Source: CAVPUA01 sp963708805 (GTDB lineage Bacteria; Actinomycetota; Actinomycetes; Mycobacteriales; Jatrophihabitantaceae). Taken from it: a DNA stretch of 64,000 bases. The stretch is from positions 2,852,001-2,916,000 of the forward strand of contig CAVPUA010000003.1 of the NCBI GenBank assembly GCA_963708805.1. The letters run 5' to 3'. The translations under genes and the position numbers were made by a program. Each line of letters starts with the position of its first letter. The first letter of the stretch is position 1. The notes beneath the pieces were generated by a model. That model saw only the letters and a list, made by a program, of their open reading frames with translations. It did not search any database and was not told the origin of the DNA. Shown piece by piece: positions 46,647-55,763 of this stretch.

Positions 46647-48359
46647 GTGCCTCAGCTCCGGATCGCCTTGGCCCAGATCGACCACACTGTCGGTGCCCTG
46701 ACGAGCAACGCACTCTCGGTGATCACTCACGTACAGCGGGCCGCCACCGCCGACGCGGACGTCGTGGTGTTTCCCGAGATGATGCTGACCGGCTACCCGC
46801 CGGAGGACCTCGTCCTGCGACCCAGCTTCCTCGCCGCGTCCCGCAAGGCGCTCGAAACGCTGGCCACCGAGCTCGACCGCGCCGGCCTCGGCGACACCGC
46901 GGTCGTCGTCGGCTACCTCGACGACGCCGGTGGCCCGCGCAACGCGGCGGCGTTCCTACTCAGTGGTCGGGTGGTCGCGACCACCTACAAGCACCACCTC
47001 CCGAACTACGGGGTCTTCGACGAGCGACGCTACTTCGTCCCTGGTGACCGGTTCGTCGTGGTTCGTCATCGTGGCGTCGACATCGCTCTCACGATCTGTG
47101 AGGACGCCTGGCAGGAGGGCGGACCGTTCGCGGTGGCGGGTGTGGCCGGTGTCGGGCTGGTGGTCAACATCAACGGCTCGCCCTACGAGCGCAACAAGGA
47201 CGACGTCCGGTTGCCGCTGATCCAGCGACGGGCGCGCGAGGCCAAGGCGCCGGTCGTCTACGTGAACACGGTCGGCGCGCAGGACGAGCTCGTGTTCGAC
47301 GGTGACTCGTTCGTCGTGGCTGCCGACGGCACGCTGCTGGCGCGCGCCCCGCAGTTCGTCGAACAGCTGATGATCTTGGACGTCGATCTCACCGCGGCCG
47401 ACTCCGACCGGGCCGGCGAGCTGGCCGGCATGCACGTCGAACGTCACCACACGGGCGTCGATGCGGGCACCGCCCGCTCGGCCTTGTCGGCGGCGGTCGC
47501 CGCGCCACTGGGCGACGAGGCCGAAGTGTGGGGAGCCCTCGTGCTCGGGGTGCGCGACTACGTCCAGAAGAACGGGTTCTCCTCGGTCGTGCTGGGTCTG
47601 TCGGGCGGTATCGATTCGGCGGTGGTCGCGGCGATCGCGGCCGACGCCATCGGCGGCGACCGCGTCTACGGCGTGTCGATGCCGAGCGCCTACTCCTCCG
47701 ATCACTCCAAGTCCGACGCGGCCGAGCTCGCCGACCGCATCGGTGCGCACTACCGCGAGGTCCCCATCGCACCGATGACCGACGCGTTCGTGTCCGCGCT
47801 GAAGCTGACCGGACTGGCCGAGGAGAACGTCCAGGCGCGCATCCGCGGCACGACGCTGATGGGGCTGTCGAACTCGGAAGGGCACCTCGTGCTCACGACC
47901 GGCAACAAGAGCGAGCTGGCGGTCGGCTACTCGACGATCTACGGCGATGCCGTCGGCGGGTTCGCACCGATCAAGGACGTGCCCAAGACGCTCGTCTGGG
48001 ATCTGGCCCGGTGGCGCAACGCGGACGCCACGTCCCGCGGCGAGGTCGAGCCGATTCCGCAGAACTCGATCACCAAGCCGCCCTCGGCCGAGTTGCGCCC
48101 CGGCCAGCTCGACAGTGACTCGCTGCCCGACTACGAGGTGCTCGACGCGATCCTGGCGCGATACGTGGACGGTGATCAGGGCGTGGCCGAGATCGTCGCG
48201 GCCGGCTTCGACTCCGAACTCGTGGCGAAGACGGCTCGCATGGTCGACACCGCCGAGTGGAAGCGCCGCCAGTACCCGCCGGGGCCCAAGATCAGCTTCA
48301 AGGCGTTCGGTCGAGACCGCCGGCTGCCCATCACGAATCGCTGGCGGGAGACGGAGTGA
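46647..48359 (+). CDS. nadE: Glutamine-dependent NAD+ synthetase
   Basis: GTG 46647 starts PQLRIALAQIDHTVGALTSN. The N-terminal nitrilase-type glutaminase shows VVVFPEMMLTGYPPEDL (Glu), YKHHLPNYGVFDE (Lys) and IALTICEDAWQEGGP (catalytic Cys). The C-terminal synthetase has the P-loop VVLGLSGGIDSAVVAAIAAD and LVLTTGNKSELAVGYSTIYG. 570 aa and intact. It converts deamido-NAD to NAD with glutamine as nitrogen donor, linking NAD synthesis to the glutamine genes around it. A short 6-bp hairpin (48365-48386) follows the stop. Confidence 0.96.
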   Translation: MPQLRIALAQIDHTVGALTSNALSVITHVQRAATADADVVVFPEMMLTGYPPEDLVLRPSFLAASRKALETLATELDRAGLGDTAVVVGYLDDAGGPRNAAAFLLSGRVVATTYKHHLPNYGVFDERRYFVPGDRFVVVRHRGVDIALTICEDAWQEGGPFAVAGVAGVGLVVNINGSPYERNKDDVRLPLIQRRAREAKAPVVYVNTVGAQDELVFDGDSFVVAADGTLLARAPQFVEQLMILDVDLTAADSDRAGELAGMHVERHHTGVDAGTARSALSAAVAAPLGDEAEVWGALVLGVRDYVQKNGFSSVVLGLSGGIDSAVVAAIAADAIGGDRVYGVSMPSAYSSDHSKSDAAELADRIGAHYREVPIAPMTDAFVSALKLTGLAEENVQARIRGTTLMGLSNSEGHLVLTTGNKSELAVGYSTIYGDAVGGFAPIKDVPKTLVWDLARWRNADATSRGEVEPIPQNSITKPPSAELRPGQLDSDSLPDYEVLDAILARYVDGDQGVAEIVAAGFDSELVAKTARMVDTAEWKRRQYPPGPKISFKAFGRDRRLPITNRWRETE

Positions 48360-48364
48360 TCCGT

Positions 48365-48386
48365 GTCTCTCGCGTTTCTTAGAGAC
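48365..48386 (+). terminator. Small hairpin after nadE
   Basis: GTCTCT (48365-48370) pairs with AGAGAC (48381-48386) around a 10-nt loop, 6 bp after the nadE stop. It is short and has no U tract, so it is at best a weak terminator or processing site before panB. Confidence 0.4.
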
Positions 48387-48478
48387 AACAGCAGGATTTC
48401 GGCGCACTATTGCGGCGTCCACCTGTACATGCCCGGGGACCGGCGAGCCGGCCTCGAGGAGAAAAAGGGGTCCGCATC

Positions 48479-49312
48479 ATGTCTGAGACGCTCTATGGCG
48501 GGATCGCCAACCGTCGAGTGACCATCCGAGATCTGCAGCTGGCCAAGGACGCCGGCGAGCGGTGGCCCATGCTCACCGCCTACGACTATTCGACCGCGCG
48601 CGTGTTCGACGAGGCCGGTATTCCGGCTCTGCTCGTCGGCGACTCGGCGGCCAACGTGATCTACGGCTACGACACGACGGTGCCGGTGACCGCCGACGAG
48701 CTCATCCCGCTCGTCCGGGGGGTCGTCCGCGGTGCCACCCGGGCCCTGGTCGTCGCCGACCTCCCCTTCGGCAGCTACGAGGCGTCACCCGCCCAAGCGC
48801 TCGAGACCGCCACCCGGTTCATGAAGGAGGGTGGCGCCCAGGCGATCAAGCTCGAGGGTGGCCAGCGAGTGGCCCGCCAGGTCGAGCTGCTGACCAACTC
48901 CGGCATCCCGGTCATGGCCCACATCGGCCTCACGCCCCAGTCGGTGAACGCGCTGGGCGGCTATCGCGTCCAGGGCCGGGGCGACGAGGCCGCTCACCGG
49001 ATGCTCCAGGACGCCAAGGCGCTGCAGGCAGCGGGCGCGTTCGCGGTCGTCCTCGAGGTCGTGCCCTCCGATGTCGCCGCCCAGCTCACCAGCCAGTTGC
49101 ACATACCGACGATCGGCATCGGCGCCGGCGCCCAGACCGACGCCCAGATCCTCGTCTGGCAGGACATGGCCGGGCTGCGCACCGGTGAGCGCAAGCCCAA
49201 GTTCGTCAAGGAGTTCGCCGACGTCGCGGGCGTGCTGCGCGGAGCGGCCCAGCTGTTCGGCGACGAGGTGCGGGCCGGGACCTACCCCGACGAGGAGCAC
49301 GCGTACCACTGA
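48479..49312 (+). CDS. panB: 3-methyl-2-oxobutanoate hydroxymethyltransferase
   Basis: ATG 48479 follows an A/G-rich Shine-Dalgarno stretch (GAGGAGAAAAAGGGG). Sequence: MSETLYGGIANRRVTIRDL, MLTAYDYSTARVFDEAGIPA, LLVGDSAANVIYGYDTTVPV, AIKLEGGQRVARQVELL, VMAHIGLTPQSVNALGGYRV and TIGIGAGAQTDAQILVWQDM. This is the complete PanB barrel of 277 aa. It makes ketopantoate in pantothenate/CoA synthesis using methylene-THF. No other pan gene is adjacent. Confidence 0.96.
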   Translation: MSETLYGGIANRRVTIRDLQLAKDAGERWPMLTAYDYSTARVFDEAGIPALLVGDSAANVIYGYDTTVPVTADELIPLVRGVVRGATRALVVADLPFGSYEASPAQALETATRFMKEGGAQAIKLEGGQRVARQVELLTNSGIPVMAHIGLTPQSVNALGGYRVQGRGDEAAHRMLQDAKALQAAGAFAVVLEVVPSDVAAQLTSQLHIPTIGIGAGAQTDAQILVWQDMAGLRTGERKPKFVKEFADVAGVLRGAAQLFGDEVRAGTYPDEEHAYH

Positions 49313-49372
49313 TCGGCCGCCGTTCGACGGGGCGGCGGTAATCGCCTCGACCCCGATGACGACAATGGCAGG

Positions 49373-50116
49373 GTGACCGCCGCGGTTGAAGTAGTCGATC
49401 TCGTCAAGCGCTATCCGAAGCGTGACGTCAACGCCGTCGACGGCATCTCCTTCGCCGTCGAGGCCGGCGAGGTGTTCGGCCTGCTCGGTCCGAACGGCGC
49501 CGGCAAGTCGACGACCATCGGCGTCCTGACCACGCGGGTCGTCGCCACGTCCGGCGTGGCCCGCGTGTGCGGAGTGGACGTGATCAACCATCCGGTGGCG
49601 GCCCGATCGGTGTTCGCGGTCGTACCGCAACGCGTGAATCTCGATCGGGCGATCACCGCGCGCCAGAACCTGTTGTTCCACGCCGCCTATCACGGCATCG
49701 GCAAGGCCGAACGCGAGCAGCGGGCCGACGAGCTACTCGAACAACTGGGGCTGGCCGACCGCGGCAACGACAAGGTCGACCGGTTCTCCGGTGGCCAGTC
49801 GCAGCGGCTGATGATCGCCCGTGGTCTGATGCACCGGCCGAAGGTGCTCTTCCTGGACGAGCCGTCGACCGGCCTCGACCCGCAGGCACGCCTGTTCGTG
49901 TGGGACCGGGTGCGCGAACTGCGCGCCGGCGGCGTGACGATCTTGTTGACCACGCACGACATGGACGAGGCGGCCGAGCTGTGCGATCGCGTCGGCATCG
50001 TCGATCACGGGCATCTGCTCGCGCTCGACACCCCGAGCGCCCTCATGGCCGCGCTCGGCGACAGCTCGAGCCTCGAGGACGTGTTCATCTCGATGACCGG
50101 ACGGGGACTGCGATGA
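49373..50116 (+). CDS. ABC transporter ATP-binding protein, DrrA-type
   Basis: GTG 49373 starts TAAVEVVDLVKRYPKRDVNA. Walker A is LLGPNGAGKSTTIGVLTTR, the signature is RFSGGQSQRLMIARGL, Walker B is VLFLDEPSTGLDPQ and the H-loop is LLTTHDMDEAAELCDR. 247 aa, intact. The paired ABC-2 permease starts inside its stop codon (ATGA). The family covers drug, lipid and polysaccharide export; the substrate is unknown. Confidence 0.93.
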   Translation: MTAAVEVVDLVKRYPKRDVNAVDGISFAVEAGEVFGLLGPNGAGKSTTIGVLTTRVVATSGVARVCGVDVINHPVAARSVFAVVPQRVNLDRAITARQNLLFHAAYHGIGKAEREQRADELLEQLGLADRGNDKVDRFSGGQSQRLMIARGLMHRPKVLFLDEPSTGLDPQARLFVWDRVRELRAGGVTILLTTHDMDEAAELCDRVGIVDHGHLLALDTPSALMAALGDSSSLEDVFISMTGRGLR

Positions 50117-50919
50117 GCGTGGACGTGGAACTGTCGGCCCGGCCGACGGTCAATCCGCTGCGGGTGTTCGGCGCGGTCCTGTGGCGCGACATCTTCGTGA
50201 CCGGGCGCGACCTGCCGATCTTCCTGGCCCAGGTTCTGGTCCAACCGCTCTTCCTGCTGTTCGTGTTCGGCAAGGTGCTCGCGACGATCGGCGCGACGCA
50301 ACACAGTTACAGCTCGCTGCTGTTCCCGGGCATCGTCGCGCTCGCGGCCACGCTGACCGCTCTGCAGGGCACCGCGCTGCCGCTCGTGCTGGACTTCTCG
50401 TTCAGCCGCGAGATCGAGGACCGGCTGCTGGCCCCGATGCCGATCATGATGGTGGCGGTCGAGAAGATGGTCTTCGCCATGCTGCGCGGGCTGGTCGCGG
50501 CCGGCGTGATGTTCCCGCTCGGCTACTGGATCTTGGGCTCGCTCGACATCCACGCGCCCGGCATCCCGTTGGTGATCCTTCTGGTCCTGCTCGGCTCGCT
50601 CCTGGGCGCGGCCCTCGGCATGGTCGTCGGCACGCTGGTCCCGCCGACCAAGATCAGCGTGATCTTCGCGCTCATCCTCACCCCGTTGATCTTCACCGGC
50701 TGCACGCAGTACCCGTGGCCGTCCCTGTCGCGCATCCGCTGGTTCCAGGTCGTCACCGTGTTCAATCCGCTCACCTACGTCAGCGAAGGACTGCGCGGGG
50801 CGATCGTTCCGTCGTCGCCGCACATGTCCGAAGCGATCTCGATCCCGGTGTTGATCGCGTGCATCATCGTGCTCGGGTGGGTCGGCATGCTGGGCTTCAA
50901 CAAGCGCGCGCTCGACTGA
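50113..50919 (+). CDS. ABC-2 type permease, DrrB-like
   Basis: ATG 50113 overlaps the ATPase stop. 268 aa with six hydrophobic helices and an N-terminal amphipathic elbow (FGAVLWRDIFVTGRDLPIFL). The conserved ABC-2 segments LTALQGTALPLVLDFSFSRE with EDRLLAPMP, and NPLTYVSEGLRGAIVP near the C-terminus, are present. Intact. Together with 49373 it forms a two-gene exporter. It converges on the RNB gene 18 bp away. Confidence 0.92.
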   Translation: MSVDVELSARPTVNPLRVFGAVLWRDIFVTGRDLPIFLAQVLVQPLFLLFVFGKVLATIGATQHSYSSLLFPGIVALAATLTALQGTALPLVLDFSFSREIEDRLLAPMPIMMVAVEKMVFAMLRGLVAAGVMFPLGYWILGSLDIHAPGIPLVILLVLLGSLLGAALGMVVGTLVPPTKISVIFALILTPLIFTGCTQYPWPSLSRIRWFQVVTVFNPLTYVSEGLRGAIVPSSPHMSEAISIPVLIACIIVLGWVGMLGFNKRALD

Positions 50920-50937
50920 GCGAAGCAGCCACCCGCC

Positions 50938-52344
50938 CTACGCGCGTTCGAACCGTACGGTGCGGGTGACGACATCGGCAACGAGCAGGCGGGCCCTGAT
51001 CAGTCGGCCGGCTTGCAGTCCGCCGCCGCTGCAACGAGCGCGGACGACCGGATCCGTCAGGGCGATGGTCGCGGCGTGATCGTCGGTGTCGAGCACCACG
51101 GCATCGAAGACATCGCCGACCCGGTCGCGGAGCAGCCATGCCTCGGTCATGTCGACCACCGCGCGATCCGCGACATGCGCGCGATGGTCGGCGGCGCTCA
51201 TGGTGGCGGGCAACGACGGCAGCCGATCGCGTACCCACTGCGGAACGGCCTGATTCGCCGCTACGGCCACACAGATCTCCGTGCCGTACCGATCCACCAA
51301 TCGTCGTAGCGGCGCGGTCACGTGCGCGTAGGGGGCCGCGATGCCCGCATGTAGCGGTTGCGCGGGTGGGGCGCCGTCGAACGTCGTGTAGGCCGCCCCT
51401 CGCAGCAGTGAGACTGCATGCTCGAGGAACGCGTTGTGTCGCGGATCGGTCGGCGTCAACGTCGCGAGCACGTCGCCGGCCGCGGTTGCGCGGGGCCACG
51501 AGACGCCGAGGGCGGGGGCGAGATGGCGCAGCGCATTGATCACCGCATCGGGCGGCGGCGGAACCGTGCGCAGCACCCCGAAGCCCGCACCGAGCATGAT
51601 CTGGGCGGCGCACATGCCAGTCATCAGTGAGATCTCGGCGTTCCAGTCCTCGACCGGCAACGGTTCGCGAAGTCGAAGCGTCCAACCAACGCCCTGGCGT
51701 ACGACGTCCTGCTCCGGAAGGTCCAGATTGATCGCGTGGCGTTCTCGGGCCAGGCGCTGACGCAAGGTGCCGACGCGCGGCAACAATGAGACGGCCGACG
51801 GTGCGGCGCCGGCATCGATCGACTTCTGCAGGCCTTCGTAGTCGAGTTGATCACGCGAGCGAACGCGCGCTCGCGCCACGTCGACCTGCACGACTTCGCC
51901 GGCGGCGTCCAAGCGCAACTGCCACAGCACGGCCGGTCGGAGCTCGCCCGGCAACAGACTGGCCGCGTCCTCACTCAACACCGGCGGATGCAGAGGAACG
52001 CGAGTGTCGGGAAAGTAGATCGTCTCGCCGCGCACCTGCACCTCGTCGTCGAGCGCGGAGCCCGGCCGGACGAACGTGGCGACGTCAGCGATCGCGTAGC
52101 TGACGAGGAAGCCGTCACCGCCGGCCTCGATGTGCACGGCCTGATCGAGATCGCGGCTCCCCGCGGGATCCACCGTCACCAGCGGGATGTCGGTGCGGTC
52201 GAGGTCCGGCAGAGTCGGGTGGGCCGCCGCGCTCTTCGCGTCAGTCAAGGCCGCCGACGAGAAATCGCCGGGCACCTCCAGCTCGACGCGTAAATCGTCG
52301 AAGCGGAGGCGTCCGGCGACACCCGAGACTCTGTGGTCAGGCAC
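50938..52344 (-). CDS. RNB-domain ribonuclease (RNase II/R family, short actinobacterial form)
   Basis: ATG 52344 starts MPDHRVSGVAGRLRFDDLRV. The RNB active site IPLVTVDPAGSRDLDQAVHI retains the Asp cluster, followed by GETIYFPDTRVPLHPPVLSE and AAPYAHVTAPLRRLVDRYGT. 468 aa, intact. It lacks the two N-terminal cold-shock domains of RNase R and has only a short C-terminal region, as in other actinobacterial short RNB proteins. It is a processive 3'-5' exoribonuclease by family inference. The next upstream gene on the minus strand is the histone-like gene. Confidence 0.9.
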   Translation of the reverse strand: MPDHRVSGVAGRLRFDDLRVELEVPGDFSSAALTDAKSAAAHPTLPDLDRTDIPLVTVDPAGSRDLDQAVHIEAGGDGFLVSYAIADVATFVRPGSALDDEVQVRGETIYFPDTRVPLHPPVLSEDAASLLPGELRPAVLWQLRLDAAGEVVQVDVARARVRSRDQLDYEGLQKSIDAGAAPSAVSLLPRVGTLRQRLARERHAINLDLPEQDVVRQGVGWTLRLREPLPVEDWNAEISLMTGMCAAQIMLGAGFGVLRTVPPPPDAVINALRHLAPALGVSWPRATAAGDVLATLTPTDPRHNAFLEHAVSLLRGAAYTTFDGAPPAQPLHAGIAAPYAHVTAPLRRLVDRYGTEICVAVAANQAVPQWVRDRLPSLPATMSAADHRAHVADRAVVDMTEAWLLRDRVGDVFDAVVLDTDDHAATIALTDPVVRARCSGGGLQAGRLIRARLLVADVVTRTVRFERA

Positions 52345-52379
52345 GAGTCACGCTCGCGCCGTCATCAGTTGGTGCGAGG

Positions 52380-52748
52380 TCAGCGCGCGCGCTTGACGGG
52401 AGCCTTCTTCGCAACGGTCTTCTTGGCCGGCGCCTTCTTGGCCACCGCCTTCTTGATCGGAGCCGCCTTGGCGGCAACCTTCTTGACCGCCTTGGCAACG
52501 GCCTTCTTCACGGGCGCCTTCTTGGCGACGACCTTCTTGACCGGAGCCTTCTTGGCAACGGTCTTCTTGGCCGGCGCCTTCTTGGCGACGACCTTCTTGA
52601 CCGGAGCCTTCTTGGCAACGGTCTTCTTGGCCGGCGCCTTCTTGGCGACGACCTTCTTGACCGGAGCCTTTTTGGCCGGTGCCTTCTTGGCGACGGCCTT
52701 CTTGGCCGGAGCCTTCTTCGCGGCGGTCTTGCGCGCCGGTGCGGTCAT
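52380..52748 (-). CDS. Histone H1-like Lys/Ala-rich repeat protein, 122 aa
   Basis: ATG 52748, behind an AAGGAGG-like site, encodes MTAPARKTAAKKAPAKKAVA and then repeats of the type KKAPVKKVVAKKAPAKKTV to the C-terminus (APVKRAR). Nearly every residue is Lys, Ala, Val, Pro or Thr. There is no folded HU domain, unlike actinobacterial HupS/HupB, in which such tails are C-terminal. By composition it should bind DNA or RNA non-specifically as a nucleoid protein. It lies between the RNB ribonuclease and rnpB. Confidence 0.85.
   Translation of the reverse strand: MTAPARKTAAKKAPAKKAVAKKAPAKKAPVKKVVAKKAPAKKTVAKKAPVKKVVAKKAPAKKTVAKKAPVKKVVAKKAPVKKAVAKAVKKVAAKAAPIKKAVAKKAPAKKTVAKKAPVKRAR
52514..52671 (-). 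repeat. 60-bp tandem coding repeat within the histone-like gene
   Basis: A 60-bp unit encoding about 20 residues (AKKAPVKKVVAKKAPAKKTV) repeats about 2.6 times; the copies at 52561-52620 and 52621-52670 are nearly identical. Exact repetition suggests slippage-prone length variation. Confidence 0.85.
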
Positions 52749-52906
52749 TGCGTGCCTCCTTGTAGGCAACAAGTGCGAGATGTCGTAACAAGTGGACGAT
52801 GCGCACGGTCGTTACGTCAAACCGCCACGCCGCGAAAGTGCACCGTCAAAGCGTCTCGATGATCGAGCTATCGGTCGAATCGCGACGGGGTGCAGTTCCA
52901 GCTCAT

Positions 52907-52995
52907 CTTGATGACCAAGCTATATTGAATCGACTGCCCATGTCGTCAAGGAAGCGCTTGACCGCACCCCTTGTGTCAATACCTTGATGATCAAG
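52907..52995. promoter_or_regulatory. Cluster of palindromic CTTGAT/CAAG boxes in AT-richer spacer
   Basis: CTTGATGACCAAG (52907-52919) and CTTGATGATCAAG (52983-52995, perfect) are 76 bp apart. Between them GTCAAG-n6-CTTGAC (52945-52962) is a third palindrome. On the minus strand a TTGACG near 52950 is followed 17-19 bp later by an AATATAGC stretch, a possible promoter for the histone-like gene. The region 52749-53095 holds no ORF. Confidence 0.4.
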
Positions 52996-53095
52996 TTACC
53001 GACGCGACGGATGTCATACCGCGGGTCGTCAAGATTCCTACGAGAAATTTTTTTGTGCATGACGTCACGCCGCCCCAGATCAGGCTGAGGCGGAC

Positions 53096-53490
53096 GGACG
53101 AGTCGAGTTGTAAGCCGGGTCCTGTTCCTCGACACTCACGTGCCGAGGTGGCGGCCATCCATCTCGGCCTGCCGTCGCCGGCAGGCTCTAGCGATCTACC
53201 CGCAGGCTCGGGCGGGCCGCCCTCGAACGCCTGCGCAGAGCGAACCGGAGTTCGCTCTCTTGATCTTGCTCCGGGTGGGGTTTACCTAGCCGCCGCGGTC
53301 ACCCGTGACGCTGGTGGTCTCTTACACCACCGTTTCACCCTTACCGACACTCGCGCGCCGGCGGTCTGTTCTCTGTGGCACTGTCCCGCGAGTCACCTCG
53401 GGTTGCCGTTGACAACCACCCTGCCCTGTGGAGCCCGGACTTTCCTCGGCAGATCTCACGATCTGACGCGGCCGCCCGCTCGGCTCGTCC
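53096..53490 (-). ncRNA. rnpB: RNase P RNA, bacterial type A
   Basis: Reading the minus strand, the 5' part contains GGGCGGCCGCG and GAGGAAAGTCCGGGCTCCAC (the universal P4 region), then the GGTAAGGGTGAAACGG motif, ACAGAGAACAGACCGCC-type and CTAGGTAAACCCCACCCGG segments, and the 3' part AACAGGACCCGGCTTACA, all diagnostic of rnpB. P1 is formed by 53479-53490 with 53096-53107 (one G-U pair). Length about 395 nt is normal for actinobacteria. It matures tRNA 5' ends. Transcription is towards the histone-like gene. Confidence 0.96.
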
Positions 53491-53502
53491 GCCGCATCGG
53501 TC

Positions 53503-53508
53503 ATCGTA
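53503..53508 (-). promoter_or_regulatory. Likely -10 element of rnpB
   Basis: On the minus strand TACGAT (TAnnnT) sits 13 bp before the first paired base of P1, the distance expected for a -10 box. No convincing -35 hexamer was found at 16-18 bp spacing. Confidence 0.45.
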
Positions 53509-53541
53509 GCCGCGTTACCAACTCCCCGCCGCGGGGCACAC

Positions 53542-54795
53542 TTGGCGCATGCGCCGAGCCCCGACGAGACGGTGACGGGCGCCCCGGCCGAGCTGATCGC
53601 GCTCGGCGCTCTCGCTCTTGCCCTGGCCGGCGCCGTCGTGCGCCCCCGTGGACTACCGGAGATCGCCCTCGCCGTCCCGGGACTCGTCCTGGTGCTGGCG
53701 ACCGGAAGCGAACCGCTGCACGAGGCCGGTCGCGCGCTGAGCCGCCTGGAGTCGACTGTCGCCTTCCTCGCGCTGATTCTCGTGTTCGGCCACCTCTGCG
53801 CCGAGGCCGGCGTATTCGACTATCTGGGCTCGGTCGCGGCGCGCGCCTGCCGGGGCAATCCCGTCGGGCTGCTCGGGCTCGTGGTCGCGTTCGCCGCCGT
53901 GGTCACGACGGCGCTGACGCTCGACGCGACGGTCGTGCTGCTGACGCCGGTGGTGCTGCGGACGGCGCGGCGACTGGACGTTCCAGCCCGTCCACACACC
54001 TACGCCTGCCTGGAGTTGGCGAACGCCGGGTCGCTGTTGCTGCCGGTCTCGAACCTGACCAACCTGCTGGCCTTCTCGGCCAGCGGACTGAGCTTCGCCG
54101 CCTTCGCCCGTTCGATGGCGCTGCCCTGGGCGATCGCCGGCGGGCTGGAGTTCATCGGGTTGTGGCTCTACTTCCGCACCGATCTTCGAGTGCGCACGGC
54201 GGCGGACCGGACGCTGGCCGCGGTCCCGCGCTACGGCTTGATCGTTCTCGCGCTGACCGTCGTCGGTTTCGTGGTCACGTCCAGCGTGGGTGTGGCGGCG
54301 GCGTGGGCCGCCCTGGGCGGAGTGATCCTGCTGGCCGCACCCCGGTTCCGGCCACGAGTGGTGCCGACGCTGATCCGCGAGGCGAACCTCGGGTTCTGCG
54401 CCTTCGTCCTGGCCCTCGGAGTCATCGTCGACGCCGTGACGCGGCACGGACTGGGCTCGGCGCTACGGCACATCCTGCCCGGCGATACGTCGCTGGCCTC
54501 GCTGCTGGCGCTGGCCTTCCTGGCCGCCGTCGCCGCCAACGTCGTGAACAACCTGCCGGCCACGCTGCTGTTCGTACCGCTCGTCGGCGGTCATCCCGTC
54601 GCGGTGCTGGCCGTGCTGCTCGGGCGTCAACATCGGCCCGAACGCGACCTACGCCGGTTCGCTGGCGACCCTGTTGTGGCGACGGTTGTTGCCAGCGGAG
54701 GAGAAGCCGAACGCGCGTGCAGTTCCACCGCTACGGGCTGATCACCGTGCCCGTCATCCTGGCGTCGTGCACCGTCGGCGCTCTGGGCGTCGTGA
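53542..54795 (+). CDS. ArsB/NhaD-type (SLC13-like) anion or arsenite permease, frameshift near the end
   Basis: The start is uncertain: TTG 53542 gives MAHAPSPDETVTGAPAELIA, while GTG 53572 gives MTGAPAELIALGAL. About ten helices follow, with VVTTALTLDATVVLLTPVVL and VSNLTNLLAFSASGLSF in the first half and AANVVNNLPATLLFVPLVG in the second, the inverted-repeat hairpin motifs of the ArsB/ion-transporter superfamily. Extra bases near 54628 and at about 54777 restore GVNIGPNATYAGSLATLLW and the ending TVALWAS at TGA 54795. The substrate is not known; no arsR or arsC is nearby. It ends 2 bp from cysM, convergent. Confidence 0.82.
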
Positions 54796-54797
54796 GT

Positions 54798-55762
54798 CTA
54801 GGCCCAGAGCTGGTGTTCGAGCTTCTCGGCGGCCTCCTGCAGCGAACCCGAGTAGGCGCCGGTCGAGAGGTACTTCCAGCCGCCGTCGCACACGACGAAC
54901 GCGACGTCGGCCCGCTCGCCCCGCGCGAGGGCCTTGTCGGCCACGCCGAGGGCGGCGTGCAGGATCGCGCCGGTCGAGATGCCGGCGAAGATCCCCTCAG
55001 CCTCGATCAGCTCCCGCGTCCGCCGCAACGCGTCATAGGACGTCACCGAGAAACGCGAGGTGAGCACGCTGTCGTCGTACAGCTCCGGGACGAAGCCCTC
55101 GTCGATGTTGCGCAGGCCGTAGACGAGCTCGCCGTAACGGGGCTCGGCCGCCACGATCTGGACGTCAGGAACCTTCTCGCGCAGGTAGCGTCCGGTGCCC
55201 ATCAGCGTGCCCGTGGTGCCGAGGCCGGCCACGAAGTGCGTGATCGTCGGCAGATCGCGCAGGATCTCGGGACCGGTGCCCTCGTAGTGCGCCTGGGCGT
55301 TGGCCGGGTTGCCGTACTGGTAGAGCATCACCCACTCGGGGTTCTCGGCCGCGATCTGCTTGGCCGTCGCGACGGCCTGGTTGGAACCACCGGCCGCCGG
55401 CGAGGAGATGATGCGAGCACCGAACATCTCGAGCAGCTGACGCCGCTCGATCGACGTGTTCTCGGGCATCACGCAGACCATGCCGTAACCGCGCAGCTTG
55501 GCGACCATCGCCAACGAGATCCCGGTGTTGCCCGAGGTGGGCTCGAGAATGGTCGCGCCCGGAGTCAGCCGGCCTTCGCGCTCAGCGGCGTCGATCATGG
55601 CCAGATCGCCGCGCGGTCCTTGATCGAACCGGTCGGGTTGCGATCTTCGAGCTTGGCCCACAACCGCACCGCGTCGTCGCCCTCCCACTTCGGCGACAGG
55701 TGCGGCAGCCCGACGAGCGGGGTGTCGCCCAGCGCGTCGAGCAGCGAGTCGTAGCGCGACAT
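54798..55762 (-). CDS. cysM: O-phosphoserine sulfhydrylase / cysteine synthase B, CysO-dependent; one frameshift
   Basis: ATG 55762 starts MSRYDSLLDALGDTPLVGLP. LWAKLEDRNPTGSIKDR contains the PLP Lys. One extra base near 55610 breaks the frame before MIDAAEREGRLTPGATILEP. TSGNTGISLAMVAKL and FVAGLGTTGTLMGTGRYL (phosphate loop) follow, and the tail STGAYSGSLQEAAEKLEHQL resembles the mycobacterial CysM C-terminus that covers the active site. About 321 aa. It joins O-phosphoserine with sulfide carried as CysO thiocarboxylate. It lies 1 nt downstream of cysO, so it is in an operon with it. Confidence 0.94.
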
Positions 55763-55763
55763 C

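Noticed and set aside
52348..52806. 152-aa Gln/Glu/Gly-rich ORF antisense-frame to the histone-like gene
   Set aside because: It is the same strand in a shifted frame of the 60-bp repeat, so its repeats merely mirror the Lys/Ala codons.
53047..53054. T-run taken as the rnpB terminator
   Set aside because: It is on the plus strand, the wrong orientation for rnpB, and no stable stem precedes it.
52971..55754. 927-aa plus-strand ORF across rnpB and cysM
   Set aside because: It runs through the RNase P RNA and antisense to cysM, with Arg-rich low-quality translation; only a fragment is used by the permease end.
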